A stretch of DNA of 64,000 nucleotides, from positions 62,001-126,000 of the forward strand of contig NZ_CP071249.1 of assembly GCF_024499055.1 (NCBI RefSeq), written 5' to 3'. Below the pieces are notes generated by a model. That model searched no databases. It worked only from the letters and a program-made list of their open reading frames with translations, and was not told the DNA's origin. Below are positions 43,960 to 52,900 of the stretch, in pieces; the first letter of the stretch is position 1; each line of letters starts with the position of its first letter. A program made the position numbers and the translations under genes. Source of the stretch: Turicibacter bilis. GTDB taxonomy: Bacteria; Bacillota_I; Bacilli_A; MOL361; Turicibacteraceae.

Positions 43960-44845
43960 TACTATAGATTTATTTTGCGGATGTGGTGGTATGTCTTGCG
44001 GATTTCAAAATGCAGGATTTAATATTATGGAGGCTTATGATATTTGGGATGCTGCTATAAAAATATATGAGAAGAACTTTAAACACCCAGTTTATAAAAA
44101 AGATCTTAATGATGATGATACAATTGAAATACTAAAAGGGAAAAAACCAGATATAATAATTGGAGGTCCTCCTTGCCAAGATTTTTCAATTGCCGGCAAT
44201 AGAAAAATGGGGGAAAGAGCAAATTTAACTATACGATATGCACAAATTATTGCGGCTATAAAACCAAAATGGTTTGTCATGGAAAATGTATACAACATAG
44301 AAAGGATGCCTATACTTCCAGAAGCAATAAAAATTTTTAAAGAAGCAGGCTATGGAATTACGAGCAAGGTGCTCGATGCTTCTCGATGCGGTGTTCCTCA
44401 GAAAAGAAAGCGATTTTTTTTAATAGGGAATATTGAAGCACAAGATGGATTTTTAGATGAAATACTTGAAACAAATCTCAGTGAAAAGCAAATGACTTTA
44501 TATGATTATCTTGGAGATTCACTTCAAACAGAATTTTATTATATGCATCCTCGTAGTTATAATAGACGAGCTGTATTTAGCATTTATGAACCGAGTGCAA
44601 CAATAAGAGGGGTTAATCGTCCTATTCCTAGTGGTTATCAACGTCATAATGCTGATAAAGCTGATATATCAGAGGGAGTAAGAAGTCTTACAACAAAGGA
44701 ACGCAGTTATATACAAACATTTCCAGAAGAGTTTGAATTTGTGGGAAGTAAGACAGTAATGGAACAAGTAATTGGTAATGCAGTTCCAGTTAAACTTGCG
44801 GAATATGTAGCTAATTGTATTTTAGAATACAAAGAAAGGGGGTAA
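43952..44845 (+). CDS. DNA (cytosine-5) methyltransferase 2
   Basis: The 297-residue paralogue of the preceding enzyme begins M-I-N-T-I-D-L-F-C-G-C-G-G-M-S-C-G-F at ATG 43952, overlapping the previous stop by eight bases. Motifs IV (G-G-P-P-C-Q-D-F-S), VI (M-E-N-V), VIII (Q-K-R-K-R-F-F-L-I-G) and X (I-G-N-A-V-P-V-K-L) are intact. The two differ most between residues about 175 and 210 and in the motif IV-VI interval. Paired C5 enzymes usually modify the two strands of an asymmetric site. Confidence 0.92.
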   Translation: MINTIDLFCGCGGMSCGFQNAGFNIMEAYDIWDAAIKIYEKNFKHPVYKKDLNDDDTIEILKGKKPDIIIGGPPCQDFSIAGNRKMGERANLTIRYAQIIAAIKPKWFVMENVYNIERMPILPEAIKIFKEAGYGITSKVLDASRCGVPQKRKRFFLIGNIEAQDGFLDEILETNLSEKQMTLYDYLGDSLQTEFYYMHPRSYNRRAVFSIYEPSATIRGVNRPIPSGYQRHNADKADISEGVRSLTTKERSYIQTFPEEFEFVGSKTVMEQVIGNAVPVKLAEYVANCILEYKERG

Positions 44846-44847
44846 CA

Positions 44848-47442
44848 ATGATTAATTATTCTGCACTTCAACAACAGATAAAAAATTTAGGTGAGAGTGA
44901 AGGAACACCAACTTTTTTGCATCAATTTTTACAAATTTATAATATTCCTAAAGCTACATTGATGAGACTTAATATTACAGATGGTGTAAAGACAGATGTT
45001 GAAGTATGTGTTACAAATAAGTTGGTTTATATGTTTACGTTAAATGAAAATCTATATACTCGATATAGTGCGTTACAAAAGAGAAAGAATACGACAAGTA
45101 AAGCAAGAATTGTAATGCTAATGAATACAAGAGAAATCTTGGCATTTGATTCTAAGACAAGTGATTGGCTCTCGTGTCCAATTAAGGAACTGTATAAGGA
45201 GTGCGATTTCTTTTATCCACTTATGGGAATGGAGCGAGCAATACTCAATGATAGAAAGACTGTCGATGTAAAAATTGGAGAAAAATTTGCACAGTTTTAT
45301 AACGAGATGCTTGTCTTAAATGCTGGAAAAGAGGAATCTTTGAAGATGTTATTAACAGCTCTTATTACAGCATTTTTTGCAGATAGTTTTGATATTGTAA
45401 TGCAGAAATCTATTTTTTACTGGTTAACTAAGTATACCAAAACAGATGGAAGTGATGTTTCTAGTTTCTTAGATGACTTTTTTAGAGCATTATATGAAGA
45501 TAAAGAACAAAGCGATGATTATATTGGGTCAAAGATTAATAATACAATTTATGGATTAGAATTATCACCACTTGAGCTGAATTTCAATAAATCTACTAGA
45601 AAAATTTTGATCGAAATAAGTGAGTTTGATTGGGCTGATGTTGAGCCTGAAGTATTGGGAGCACTTATTCAAAATATAGCATTTCCAGAAGAAAAGGCTG
45701 TTGCTTATAACTATACAAGCACAGCCAATATTTATAAAGTTATTGGACCACTATTTATGGATGATTTAGATACAGAGTTTGAGAAGATAAAAAAGGGACA
45801 AGTATCTGGAGTAGATTTTTTAAAAAAATTATCGAGAATTAAAGTTTTAGATCCAGCATGTGGTACAGGTAATTTTTTGATGATTTCCTACAAAGAATTA
45901 AAAAGACTTGAATTATATGTAAAGGATTATTTAGAATCTCAAGAGATTCCTTATGAAAGAAAAGAATATGTTGTTTTAGAAAACTTTTATGGTATTGAAG
46001 CTAATGGTTTAGCTTCAATAATAACAAGAATTGGTTTACTGTTTAGCAAGTTAAAATATGAAACAGCAGATATAGCAACGTTAAGGTTGCCAGATCATAA
46101 TATCATAAACAATATAGCTACGGATGTAGAATGGAATAGTTTTTGTCCAAAGTCTGGATATCAAGTGTTTATTATAGGCAATCCATCATACAAAGGAAAG
46201 GACCTTAGTACTAAACAAAAAAATGCTATGGGTAGGGTATTTGCTGATGAAATAAAAAATGGAGTAAAGATTGGGGAATTAGACTACTGTACATGTTGGT
46301 TTTATTTAGCAAGTGAATATATAAAAGATAGTAATTGTGCGTTTGCTTTTGTTACAACTAATTCTTTGACACAAGGTACTCATGTTCCAGTATTATGGCC
46401 AATGTTATTTAATAAAGGAATTTGCATATCATTTGCTTACTCCGCATTTAAATGGAAAAATGGTGGAAAAAATAATACAGCTGTAACAGTTGTGGTTATT
46501 GGATGTAGAACAATTATGTTTCCACACCATAAGACTATTTATAGAAATGACTTAGTGTATGATGCAGATGATATTAGTCCATATTTAACTAAAGGTAATG
46601 TTATTATTCAAAAAGAAAATAGGGCACCTATTAGTAAACAATTACCTAAGATGATAAAAGGTAATATGCCTTACGGAGAAGCCCTATTATTAACACCAAA
46701 AGAAAAAGATGAACTTGTTAGCATATACCCAGAATCAATTAAATTCCTAAGACGTGTGGTAGGAGCTAATGAATTTATAAAGGGAATCGAAAGGTGGTGC
46801 TTATGGATTTCAGATAATGAATTAACAGAGGCAATAAGTATTCCACTTATTGCAGACAGAATTGAAAGAGTAAGGGAATATCGACTAGATAGTAAATGCT
46901 CTGCTCAAATGAAAGAAAATCCACATCGTTTTCGAGAAATACATATACCACAGAAGTATACACTTGTAATTCCGGCAGTTTCATCAGAAAATAGAGAATA
47001 TTTTCAAATTGGTTATGTAGGAAGAGATGTTGTTGTAACCAATCTATGTTTTACTATTTATGATGCAGAACCATGGGTGTTTGGTATTATTTCGTCAAAG
47101 ATGCATAATTTATGGGCAAGAATAGTATGTGGAGGTTTAGAAACGCGACCTAGATATTCCAATGTATTAGGTTATAATACATTTCCGCTACCTGAGTTAA
47201 CAAAAGAACAGAAACAGGACATTTCTAAAGCTTCATTACAGGTGATTTTAGAACGAGAAAATCATTCGGAAATGACTTTAAGAGACTTATATAATGAAGA
47301 TACTATGCCACAGGGATTAAAATATGCACATAAATTATTAGATAAAGTTGTAGAGAGCTGCTATAAAAAAGAAGAATTTTGTTCTGATCAAGAAAGACTT
47401 GACTCGATGTTTTTATTATATAAAACCATAAAGGAGGGGTGA
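44848..47442 (+). CDS. MmeI/YeeA-like adenine DNA methyltransferase, apparently without nuclease motif
   Basis: The 864-residue protein has motif I D-P-A-C-G-T-G-N-F (about residue 340) and motif IV I-I-G-N-P-S-Y (NPPY variant), followed by S-L-T-Q-G-T-H-V-P-V-L-W-P and A-F-K-W-K-N-G-G-K-N-N-T-A-V, typical of the MmeI/YeeA type IIL enzymes. The N-terminal domain aligns by style (A-R-I-V-M-L-M-N-T-R-E-I-L-A-F-D) but where MmeI has an E-x-K nuclease site I read V-E-V-C-V-T-N-K-L-V-Y, so cleavage is doubtful. A target-recognition region makes up the last third. It overlaps no neighbour; RBS AAGGGGGT lies before ATG 44848. Confidence 0.8.
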   Translation: MINYSALQQQIKNLGESEGTPTFLHQFLQIYNIPKATLMRLNITDGVKTDVEVCVTNKLVYMFTLNENLYTRYSALQKRKNTTSKARIVMLMNTREILAFDSKTSDWLSCPIKELYKECDFFYPLMGMERAILNDRKTVDVKIGEKFAQFYNEMLVLNAGKEESLKMLLTALITAFFADSFDIVMQKSIFYWLTKYTKTDGSDVSSFLDDFFRALYEDKEQSDDYIGSKINNTIYGLELSPLELNFNKSTRKILIEISEFDWADVEPEVLGALIQNIAFPEEKAVAYNYTSTANIYKVIGPLFMDDLDTEFEKIKKGQVSGVDFLKKLSRIKVLDPACGTGNFLMISYKELKRLELYVKDYLESQEIPYERKEYVVLENFYGIEANGLASIITRIGLLFSKLKYETADIATLRLPDHNIINNIATDVEWNSFCPKSGYQVFIIGNPSYKGKDLSTKQKNAMGRVFADEIKNGVKIGELDYCTCWFYLASEYIKDSNCAFAFVTTNSLTQGTHVPVLWPMLFNKGICISFAYSAFKWKNGGKNNTAVTVVVIGCRTIMFPHHKTIYRNDLVYDADDISPYLTKGNVIIQKENRAPISKQLPKMIKGNMPYGEALLLTPKEKDELVSIYPESIKFLRRVVGANEFIKGIERWCLWISDNELTEAISIPLIADRIERVREYRLDSKCSAQMKENPHRFREIHIPQKYTLVIPAVSSENREYFQIGYVGRDVVVTNLCFTIYDAEPWVFGIISSKMHNLWARIVCGGLETRPRYSNVLGYNTFPLPELTKEQKQDISKASLQVILERENHSEMTLRDLYNEDTMPQGLKYAHKLLDKVVESCYKKEEFCSDQERLDSMFLLYKTIKEG

Positions 47443-47447
47443 TTCAG

Positions 47448-49370
47448 ATGACTGAAAATATAGTCAACGTAAATTATGAAGCAACTGGGAAGAGTATACA
47501 GACAAATAAACTGGGAATGAGAGAGATGCAAGCTAAGGCATATGAAGCTAGAAATGCACAATATTTGCTTTTGAAAGCACCTCCAGCATCAGGAAAGTCA
47601 AGAGCTCTTATGTTTATTGCATTGGATAAACTAAAAACAAAACAGGTATCTAAGGTAATTGTTGCGGTGCCTGAACGTTCAATAGGTGGCTCATTTAAAA
47701 ACACAAAATTATCTGATTTTGGATTTCACAGTGATTGGATAGTAGAAGATGAATATAACTTATGTCTTCCGGGAGGAGAGTCAAGAAAGGTATCAGCATT
47801 AGGGCGTTTTTTGGATTCTGATTCTGATAAGTTAATATGTACGCATTCTACATTAAGATTTGCATTTGATAAATTTGGAGTTACAAAGTTTAACAATTGT
47901 CTAATTGCAATTGATGAATTTCATCATGTGTCAGCAAACTACGAAAGTAAATTAGGTGAGTTAGTACGAATGCTAATGGACAGCACTAGTGCACATATTT
48001 TGGCTATGACTGGTTCTTATTTCAGAGGAGATGGTATTCCAGTTTTAATGCCAGAGGATGAGGCAAAATTCTACAAGGTTACTTATAATTATTATGAACA
48101 GTTGAACGGTTATACTTTTTTAAAATCGTTAGGAATTGGATTTCATTTTTATCATGGGCGTTATACAGAGGCAATTGATGAAGTACTTGACACAAATAAG
48201 AAAACTATTCTGCATATACCTAATGTAAATTCAGGGGAATCGACTAAAGATAAGTATATTGAAGTGGATACAATCCTTGACAAAATTGGAGAGATTGTTG
48301 ATGTTAATAGTGAAACTAATATTATTTCTGTAAAGCGAACAGATGGAAAAATTATTAAAGTAGCAGATTTAGTGAATGATAATGCGACTGAAAGAGAGAA
48401 AACAATAACTTTTTTAAGGAATGTATCCTCGTTGGATGATGTAGATTTAATTATTGCATTAGGCATGGCAAAAGAAGGATTTGATTGGAAGTACTGTGAA
48501 CATGCATTGACAGTCGGATATAGAGGATCATTGACAGAAATAATTCAGATTATTGGAAGGTGTACTCGGGATAGTAGTAATAAAACCCATGCACAATTTA
48601 CTAATCTTATAGCCGAACCAGATGCCGAAAATAACGAAGTTATTGAGGCTGTTAACAATATGTTGAAGGCTATAGCGGCCTCATTACTAATGGAACAAGT
48701 TCTTGCACCAAATTTTAATTTTAAGCCAAAGAATGGTGATGATACTACTAATAGTAGTAAAACTATAAAAATTAAAGGCTTGAGAGAACCTATAACACCA
48801 AGAGTAAAGAATATTTTGGATTCAGATTTAACTGAATTAAAGGCAAGCATTTTACAGGATCCTGATATGGTGAAGTCATTCTCAGGAGCAGTAGATACTG
48901 ATGTTATCAACCATGTATTTTTACCAAAGATTATAATGACAAAATATCCTGACTTGCTAGATGATGAGGTGGAGACAGTAAGAGAACATCTTGTGGCGGA
49001 TATGGTTATTAGGCATTCTGAAAAAAGTACTCATGGAGATAAAAGATTGATTAAGTTGGTAGATCAATTTATAAATATTGAAGAGTTAAGTATCGATTTA
49101 ATTGATTCAGTTAATCCGTTTCAACAGGCTTATGAAGTGATTTCAAAGAATATGACTCCGAGAGTATTAAAATCTATTCAGGAATGTGTTGCAGCATTTA
49201 AAGTTAATATGACAGATGATGAAGCAATATATTTATGGCCTAAGATTCAAGAGTTCGTTAAAGTAACCAGAAGACATCCTTCATTGGATGCATTGGATCC
49301 ACATGAAAGACGATTGGCAGAAGCACTTGTGTATTTACGACAAGTTAAAAGGGAGCAGAAAAATGAATAG
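47448..49370 (+). CDS. SF2 DEAD/DEAH-type helicase of the methyltransferase operon
   Basis: The 640-residue protein has Walker A A-P-P-A-S-G-K-S-R (about residue 48), Walker B I-D-E-F-H-H, motif III M-T-G-S-Y-F-R-G and motif VI Q-I-I-G-R-C-T-R-D, so both RecA-like domains are complete. The C-terminal 230 residues are helical and unassigned. AAGGAGGGG ends six bases before ATG 47448, inside the previous stop. Helicases of this kind in restriction systems move or unwind DNA for a nuclease; here the nuclease would be the next gene product. Confidence 0.85.
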   Translation: MTENIVNVNYEATGKSIQTNKLGMREMQAKAYEARNAQYLLLKAPPASGKSRALMFIALDKLKTKQVSKVIVAVPERSIGGSFKNTKLSDFGFHSDWIVEDEYNLCLPGGESRKVSALGRFLDSDSDKLICTHSTLRFAFDKFGVTKFNNCLIAIDEFHHVSANYESKLGELVRMLMDSTSAHILAMTGSYFRGDGIPVLMPEDEAKFYKVTYNYYEQLNGYTFLKSLGIGFHFYHGRYTEAIDEVLDTNKKTILHIPNVNSGESTKDKYIEVDTILDKIGEIVDVNSETNIISVKRTDGKIIKVADLVNDNATEREKTITFLRNVSSLDDVDLIIALGMAKEGFDWKYCEHALTVGYRGSLTEIIQIIGRCTRDSSNKTHAQFTNLIAEPDAENNEVIEAVNNMLKAIAASLLMEQVLAPNFNFKPKNGDDTTNSSKTIKIKGLREPITPRVKNILDSDLTELKASILQDPDMVKSFSGAVDTDVINHVFLPKIIMTKYPDLLDDEVETVREHLVADMVIRHSEKSTHGDKRLIKLVDQFINIEELSIDLIDSVNPFQQAYEVISKNMTPRVLKSIQECVAAFKVNMTDDEAIYLWPKIQEFVKVTRRHPSLDALDPHERRLAEALVYLRQVKREQKNE

Positions 49371-50547
49371 GAATAAGTTTGCAGAGATTTTTGCTGATGA
49401 CCATCTTGGCTTGTTAGACATATCAGATGCAAAGCAGACAACTGAACGTACACCCTCTGAGCAAAGACTAATTAGCAGCTTTGAGGAAATTAATAATTTT
49501 TATGAGGAAAATGGGAGAGAACCTAAATTAGGTGCGGATATTACAGAGTTTATGTTGGCATCTCGTTTGCAAGGTATTAGAAATAGTCCTCAAAAAGTGA
49601 AAATTTTGTTGCCATTTGATTTTTATGATTTACTCAAAGTTGAACAGACAAAATCAGTAACTATTGAAGAGCTTCTTAGGGATGATCCATTAAATCTTCT
49701 TAATATAGATGAAATGGAGGATAGTATCTTTTCACTAAAACACGTAAAAAAGACTGATAGAATACGTCCTGACTATATCTCTAGAAGAAATATATGTGAG
49801 AATTTTGATGAGTATGAGGGAATGTTTGAGCAAGTCCATACTGAGTTGAAAAGCGGTGTTCGAAAGCTAGTCAAATTTAGTCAACATGATTTATCAGAGG
49901 GAAAATTTTTTGTATTAAGAGGAGTTTTACTTTATCTTGAAAAAAGTGAACATACTGAGCAGGAAAAACAATATGATAGCGGAGTGCGTATTAGAAAAGA
50001 TGGAAGAACACATTGTGTATTTGATAATGGGACAGAGTCAGATATGTTGTATCGATCTTTATATAAAGCACTATTAAAAGATGGATTTGGGGTGAGTGAG
50101 CCGATAGAAACAGTTAATAATTCTGTTGAGATTTCAGATGATGATGTACAAAATGGTTATATTTATGTATTAAAAAGTATGAGCGCTGATCCTAATGTTT
50201 CTAATATGAAAGATTTATACAAAATAGGCATGTGTAGTGGTGATGTTACCGAGAGGATTAAAAATGCTCCAAATGAGCCAACGTATTTGATGAGTCAAGT
50301 TCAGGTAGAGTTAACTGTACGATGTTATAATATAAATGTATTAAATTTAGAGGCAACAATTCATTCATTCTTTAATGAGGTTAACGTTCTATTTGAAGTT
50401 ATAGACAAGGATGGGAATAAACGTTATCCTAAAGAATGGTTTGTAGTTCCACTTCCAATTATACAAGAAGCAATACAGCTTATTGTTGACGGAAAAATTA
50501 ATAATTATGAATATGATTCTACTATGCAGGCTATTATACAAAAATAA
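49363..50547 (+). CDS. GIY-YIG (T5orf172-type) nuclease-like protein
   Basis: The 394-residue protein starts at ATG 49363 after AAAAGGGAGCAG, overlapping the helicase stop. The C-terminal domain (about 275-390) holds G-Y-I-Y-V-L-K-S as the first GIY-like strand, L-Y-K-I-G-M-C-S as the second, and N-L-E-A-T-I-H-S-F-F, matching the T5orf172 branch of GIY-YIG proteins. The catalytic Arg/Glu set (G-D-V-T-E-R-I-K and L-E-A-T) seems present. The N-terminal 270 residues are of unknown fold and may bind DNA or the helicase. As the only nuclease-like gene of the operon, it is the likely effector. Confidence 0.78.
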   Translation: MNRNKFAEIFADDHLGLLDISDAKQTTERTPSEQRLISSFEEINNFYEENGREPKLGADITEFMLASRLQGIRNSPQKVKILLPFDFYDLLKVEQTKSVTIEELLRDDPLNLLNIDEMEDSIFSLKHVKKTDRIRPDYISRRNICENFDEYEGMFEQVHTELKSGVRKLVKFSQHDLSEGKFFVLRGVLLYLEKSEHTEQEKQYDSGVRIRKDGRTHCVFDNGTESDMLYRSLYKALLKDGFGVSEPIETVNNSVEISDDDVQNGYIYVLKSMSADPNVSNMKDLYKIGMCSGDVTERIKNAPNEPTYLMSQVQVELTVRCYNINVLNLEATIHSFFNEVNVLFEVIDKDGNKRYPKEWFVVPLPIIQEAIQLIVDGKINNYEYDSTMQAIIQK

Positions 50548-50594
50548 GGAAGCATAGATGAGACATAACACTATAATATTACTATGCAATTAAT

Positions 50595-50668
50595 AATAAC
50601 CTTTTTGAAATGAATACAAATTCAAATATATATTATAAATTTGAATAATTCATTTCAGGGAGGTTATT
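50595..50668 (+). promoter_or_regulatory. Long imperfect inverted repeat that contains the ribosome binding site
   Basis: AATAACC/GGTTATT and TGAAATGAAT/ATTCATTTCA pair around an AT-rich centre. The GGGAGG of the downstream gene is in the 3' arm, two to three bases from the start of the outer stem. Folding of the transcript would hide this site, so it could be a translational control element, or the structure may be the operon's terminator region. Confidence 0.5.
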
Positions 50669-50671
50669 TTT

Positions 50672-50977
50672 ATGCAAAAAGTAAGATACCAAAGAGAAGT
50701 AAAACATTTACGACTACCAGACGAAGTAAAGTTACGGTTATCAGAAACATTAGGCATATTAGATGAGAACTATGGAGACAACAGAGATGTAGATGTTCAG
50801 CTAGGGGGATATGCTCTTATTGCAGAAAATCTGTTTGACACAAAGTATATTCAAAAGAATCTTATTAAAGATACGGTACCTGAAGAAGTCGAAGAGATTG
50901 TAACAAACGATGGTTTGGAGTATAATTTGATACTTTTCATTGTGTCAATTTATAGAAAGTTATTTTTTATATTTTGA
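50672..50977 (+). CDS. Small hypothetical protein, C-terminus possibly altered by insertion
   Basis: A 101-residue protein (M-Q-K-V-R-Y-Q-R-E-V-K-H-L-R-L-P-D-E-V), acidic in the middle (V-P-E-E-V-E-E-I-V-T). The last 20 residues (I-L-F-I-V-S-I-Y-R-K-L-F-F-I-F) are strongly hydrophobic and unlike the rest. A broken IS3-type gene begins shortly after, so the end of the frame may be a new junction. Function unknown. Confidence 0.5.
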   Translation: MQKVRYQREVKHLRLPDEVKLRLSETLGILDENYGDNRDVDVQLGGYALIAENLFDTKYIQKNLIKDTVPEEVEEIVTNDGLEYNLILFIVSIYRKLFFIF

Positions 50978-51058
50978 GTATGTGGTTCTAGTATAGTTTT
51001 ATGTATACACATAAGTTAAGTCGTTATACTAGACTTAATCAAAGAATGTGTCGCTATC

Positions 51059-51290
51059 AAAAAATATAATACTGAATTTAAATCAATGATTGTTGAACTT
51101 TATAAAAAGGGACGTTTAGTCAAAGACCTTAGTCGTGAATATGGTGTGTCAGAAGTTACTATCTATAAATAGATCAAACAGTTTTCTCTAATTGCCACAA
51201 TTGATAATACTGAGATTGCATTAGAGGAAATTAGACGTATGAAGCAAAAAAATGTTACGTTTAAAAAAGGAGAATGAAATCTTAAAAAAG
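51059..51290 (+). pseudogene. IS3-family transposase OrfA remnant
   Basis: Translating from 51059 gives K-K-Y-N-T-E-F-K-S-M-I-V-E-L-Y-K and L-S-R-E-Y-G-V-S-E-V-T-I-Y-K, the OrfA helix-turn-helix, then a stop codon (TAG) in the place of the usual tryptophan, and I-K-Q-F beyond. It ends near 51290, after which no OrfB remains. A dead insertion sequence. Confidence 0.8.
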
Positions 51291-51323
51291 GATATAAAAT
51301 ATGAATTTATATAATCATAGGTC

Positions 51324-51433
51324 TCCCGCTACAAAGAAAACCGCTTCTTCAATTCTAACCTAAAACTTAAGGTCTTGTTACTTGCATCCCTGCGATGGGG
51401 CAGTACCAAGACCTTTTATTTAGTGTAGCGGGA
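51324..51433 (+). ncRNA. Minimal solitary unit related to the array
   Basis: TCCCGCTAC (51324-51332) and GTAGCGGGA (51425-51433) close a 110-nt domain with a central hairpin AAGGTCTTG/CAAGACCTT and inner CATC/GATG. TTTTT follows the closing strand directly, so this copy could also terminate transcription. It sits 9 kb from the array end beside a dead IS. Confidence 0.6.
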
Positions 51434-51530
51434 TTTTTATGCTTTTGGATGGAAACGTAAATGGGGATATAATTAAAGGGTAGGTGGCGCTAACCTTCAA
51501 AAAACATAATGAATTCGGGGGGAATTAAAG

Positions 51531-51737
51531 ATGCAAGATATTTATGATCGCAAGTTATCTATTTATTTAACGGCTGGTCAAGACGATGAGGGGAACGACA
51601 TTGTAAAGGCTAAGTCTTTTTCAAATGTTCGATTAGACACAACGGATGATGAGTTATCAGAGTTTAGAGATAAATATATCGCGTTATCATCTGGAACTCA
51701 TACTAAAACGGTAGTTGCCGATTATCGTCAGCTTTAG
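51531..51737 (+). CDS. DUF1659-family protein
   Basis: A 68-residue protein (Y-L-T-A-G-Q-D-D-E-G-N-D-I-V-K-A-K-S-F) after GGGGGGAATTAAAG. It resembles the DUF1659 family, small Bacillota proteins of unknown role that are usually paired with a DUF2922 protein, as here, 32 bp downstream. No membrane segment. Name given by pattern and pairing. Confidence 0.6.
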   Translation: MQDIYDRKLSIYLTAGQDDEGNDIVKAKSFSNVRLDTTDDELSEFRDKYIALSSGTHTKTVVADYRQL

Positions 51738-51769
51738 TAAACAATAATAAATGATAGGGGGATAAGATT

Positions 51770-52006
51770 ATGGAAGAAACATACACATTAACTTGTAAAT
51801 TCAAAGATACTCAGAATAAAACACGCTCAATTGAGATTAACAATCCAACAGAAGATTTATCAGACGATAAAATTTTAGACTTCATGAATTATGTGATTGA
51901 TAGTGAAGTATTAGTCTTAAATGAGACACAACCTGACTTAAAATACGCGAGTATTGCAGGTGCCTCTTTAACAACGAAACGTGTTGAAGAAATTACATTA
52001 GCTTAA
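51770..52006 (+). CDS. DUF2922-family protein
   Basis: A 78-residue protein (M-E-E-T-Y-T-L-T-C-K-F-K-D-T-Q-N-K-T) with D-L-S-D-D-K-I-L-D-F-M-N-Y-V-I, ending A-S-L-T-T-K-R-V-E-E-I, as in DUF2922. It follows the DUF1659 gene with its own AGGGGGA site; the pair ends in a strong terminator. Function of the pair is not known. Confidence 0.6.
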   Translation: MEETYTLTCKFKDTQNKTRSIEINNPTEDLSDDKILDFMNYVIDSEVLVLNETQPDLKYASIAGASLTTKRVEEITLA

Positions 52007-52012
52007 TATAGG

Positions 52013-52045
52013 AAAGAGCCATTACATCAGTAGTGGCTCTTTTTT
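52013..52045 (+). terminator. Terminator of the DUF1659-DUF2922 pair
   Basis: AAGAGCCATTAC/GTAGTGGCTCTT followed by TTTTT; one G-T pair in the stem. Confidence 0.8.
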
Positions 52046-52240
52046 AGTGAAAAAATATGTTTAATGAAGAAAAATTGTGGTAAACTAAGTAAGTCATTAT
52101 TTTATGTATCACACAAATATATCACTATCATAAAAGGCATTAGTCGTTTAACGATTGCTGCTTTTTCATTTTCTATAGGAAGTTAAATTTAAAAAAGGAA
52201 ATCATCTTTAATAATCGTATAGTGATATGAGGTGATAAAA

Positions 52241-52387
52241 ATGACAAAGGAAAAACAATTTGAAGAAAGATTAGATTCACTATTATTATTAAAGGCTCTA
52301 TTAATTAAGGATAATGAATTTGATGAAGTGGCACAAAGAGAGTATGACAAGGCATTAGAGAGAGCGTTTAAGTTACTAGAAGAATAA
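52241..52387 (+). CDS. Very small helical protein, paralogue of 35579 gene
   Basis: A 48-residue protein M-T-K-E-K-Q-F-E-E-R-L-D-S-L-L-L-L-K-A after ATGAGGTGATAA, ending A-F-K-L-L-E-E. It shares the N-terminal two thirds with the gene at 35579, and its C-terminal coding sequence recurs as a fragment at 53369. Function unknown. Confidence 0.55.
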   Translation: MTKEKQFEERLDSLLLLKALLIKDNEFDEVAQREYDKALERAFKLLEE

Positions 52388-52488
52388 TTGAAAACTTGAT
52401 GATTACATCATGAAAAATTAAATAAATCCTTTTATACAGAATAAATCGTCCTCTTATTCATATTTATTAATAATAAGGGGGAGAGGAT

Positions 52489-52845
52489 ATGCAATTAAAA
52501 GAGCTGGAAAATTATTTAGAAGGACAAGATGTTGAGGGTTATGATCTTTTTGAAGAGCAAAATCAGGAACATAGGTTATGGTTAGAGCAAAGGGCTATTC
52601 ATATTCCTGAATACAACATTAAAATCAGGGAGGGAATTTGCGAAACGTGGGATATGGAGAACCAACAGTATGAGGATGATCATAGTTTCTATATGATTTT
52701 TAATAGTCTTACAGGTGAGTATCTTTATACAGAAGCTGGAAGTGGGATGTGCGTTAGTTTACATAACTTTCTGTCATTCAATAATCAAGAGAATTTATCA
52801 CATGATGAACTATTAGACCTGCCATGTGAAGTATATCTTATTTAA
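52489..52845 (+). CDS. Hypothetical acidic protein
   Basis: A 118-residue protein (M-Q-L-K-E-L-E-N-Y-L-E-G-Q-D-V-E-G) after AAGGGGGAGAGG. It is rich in Glu, Asp and Tyr, with a G-E-Y-L-Y-T-E-A-G-S-G-M-C turn. High negative charge at this size is seen in immunity and antirestriction proteins, but no family match is evident. A terminator follows. Confidence 0.5.
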   Translation: MQLKELENYLEGQDVEGYDLFEEQNQEHRLWLEQRAIHIPEYNIKIREGICETWDMENQQYEDDHSFYMIFNSLTGEYLYTEAGSGMCVSLHNFLSFNNQENLSHDELLDLPCEVYLI

Positions 52846-52900
52846 CAATTAGAATAGTACAGGATTAACTTTTAAACTGATAAAGTTGAATTCAAAACAA

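Noticed and set aside
42833-50547. BREX or DISARM system
   Set aside because: No pglZ, brxC or brxL-like genes and no drmA/drmB/drmC set; the helicase lacks visible DUF1998 features.
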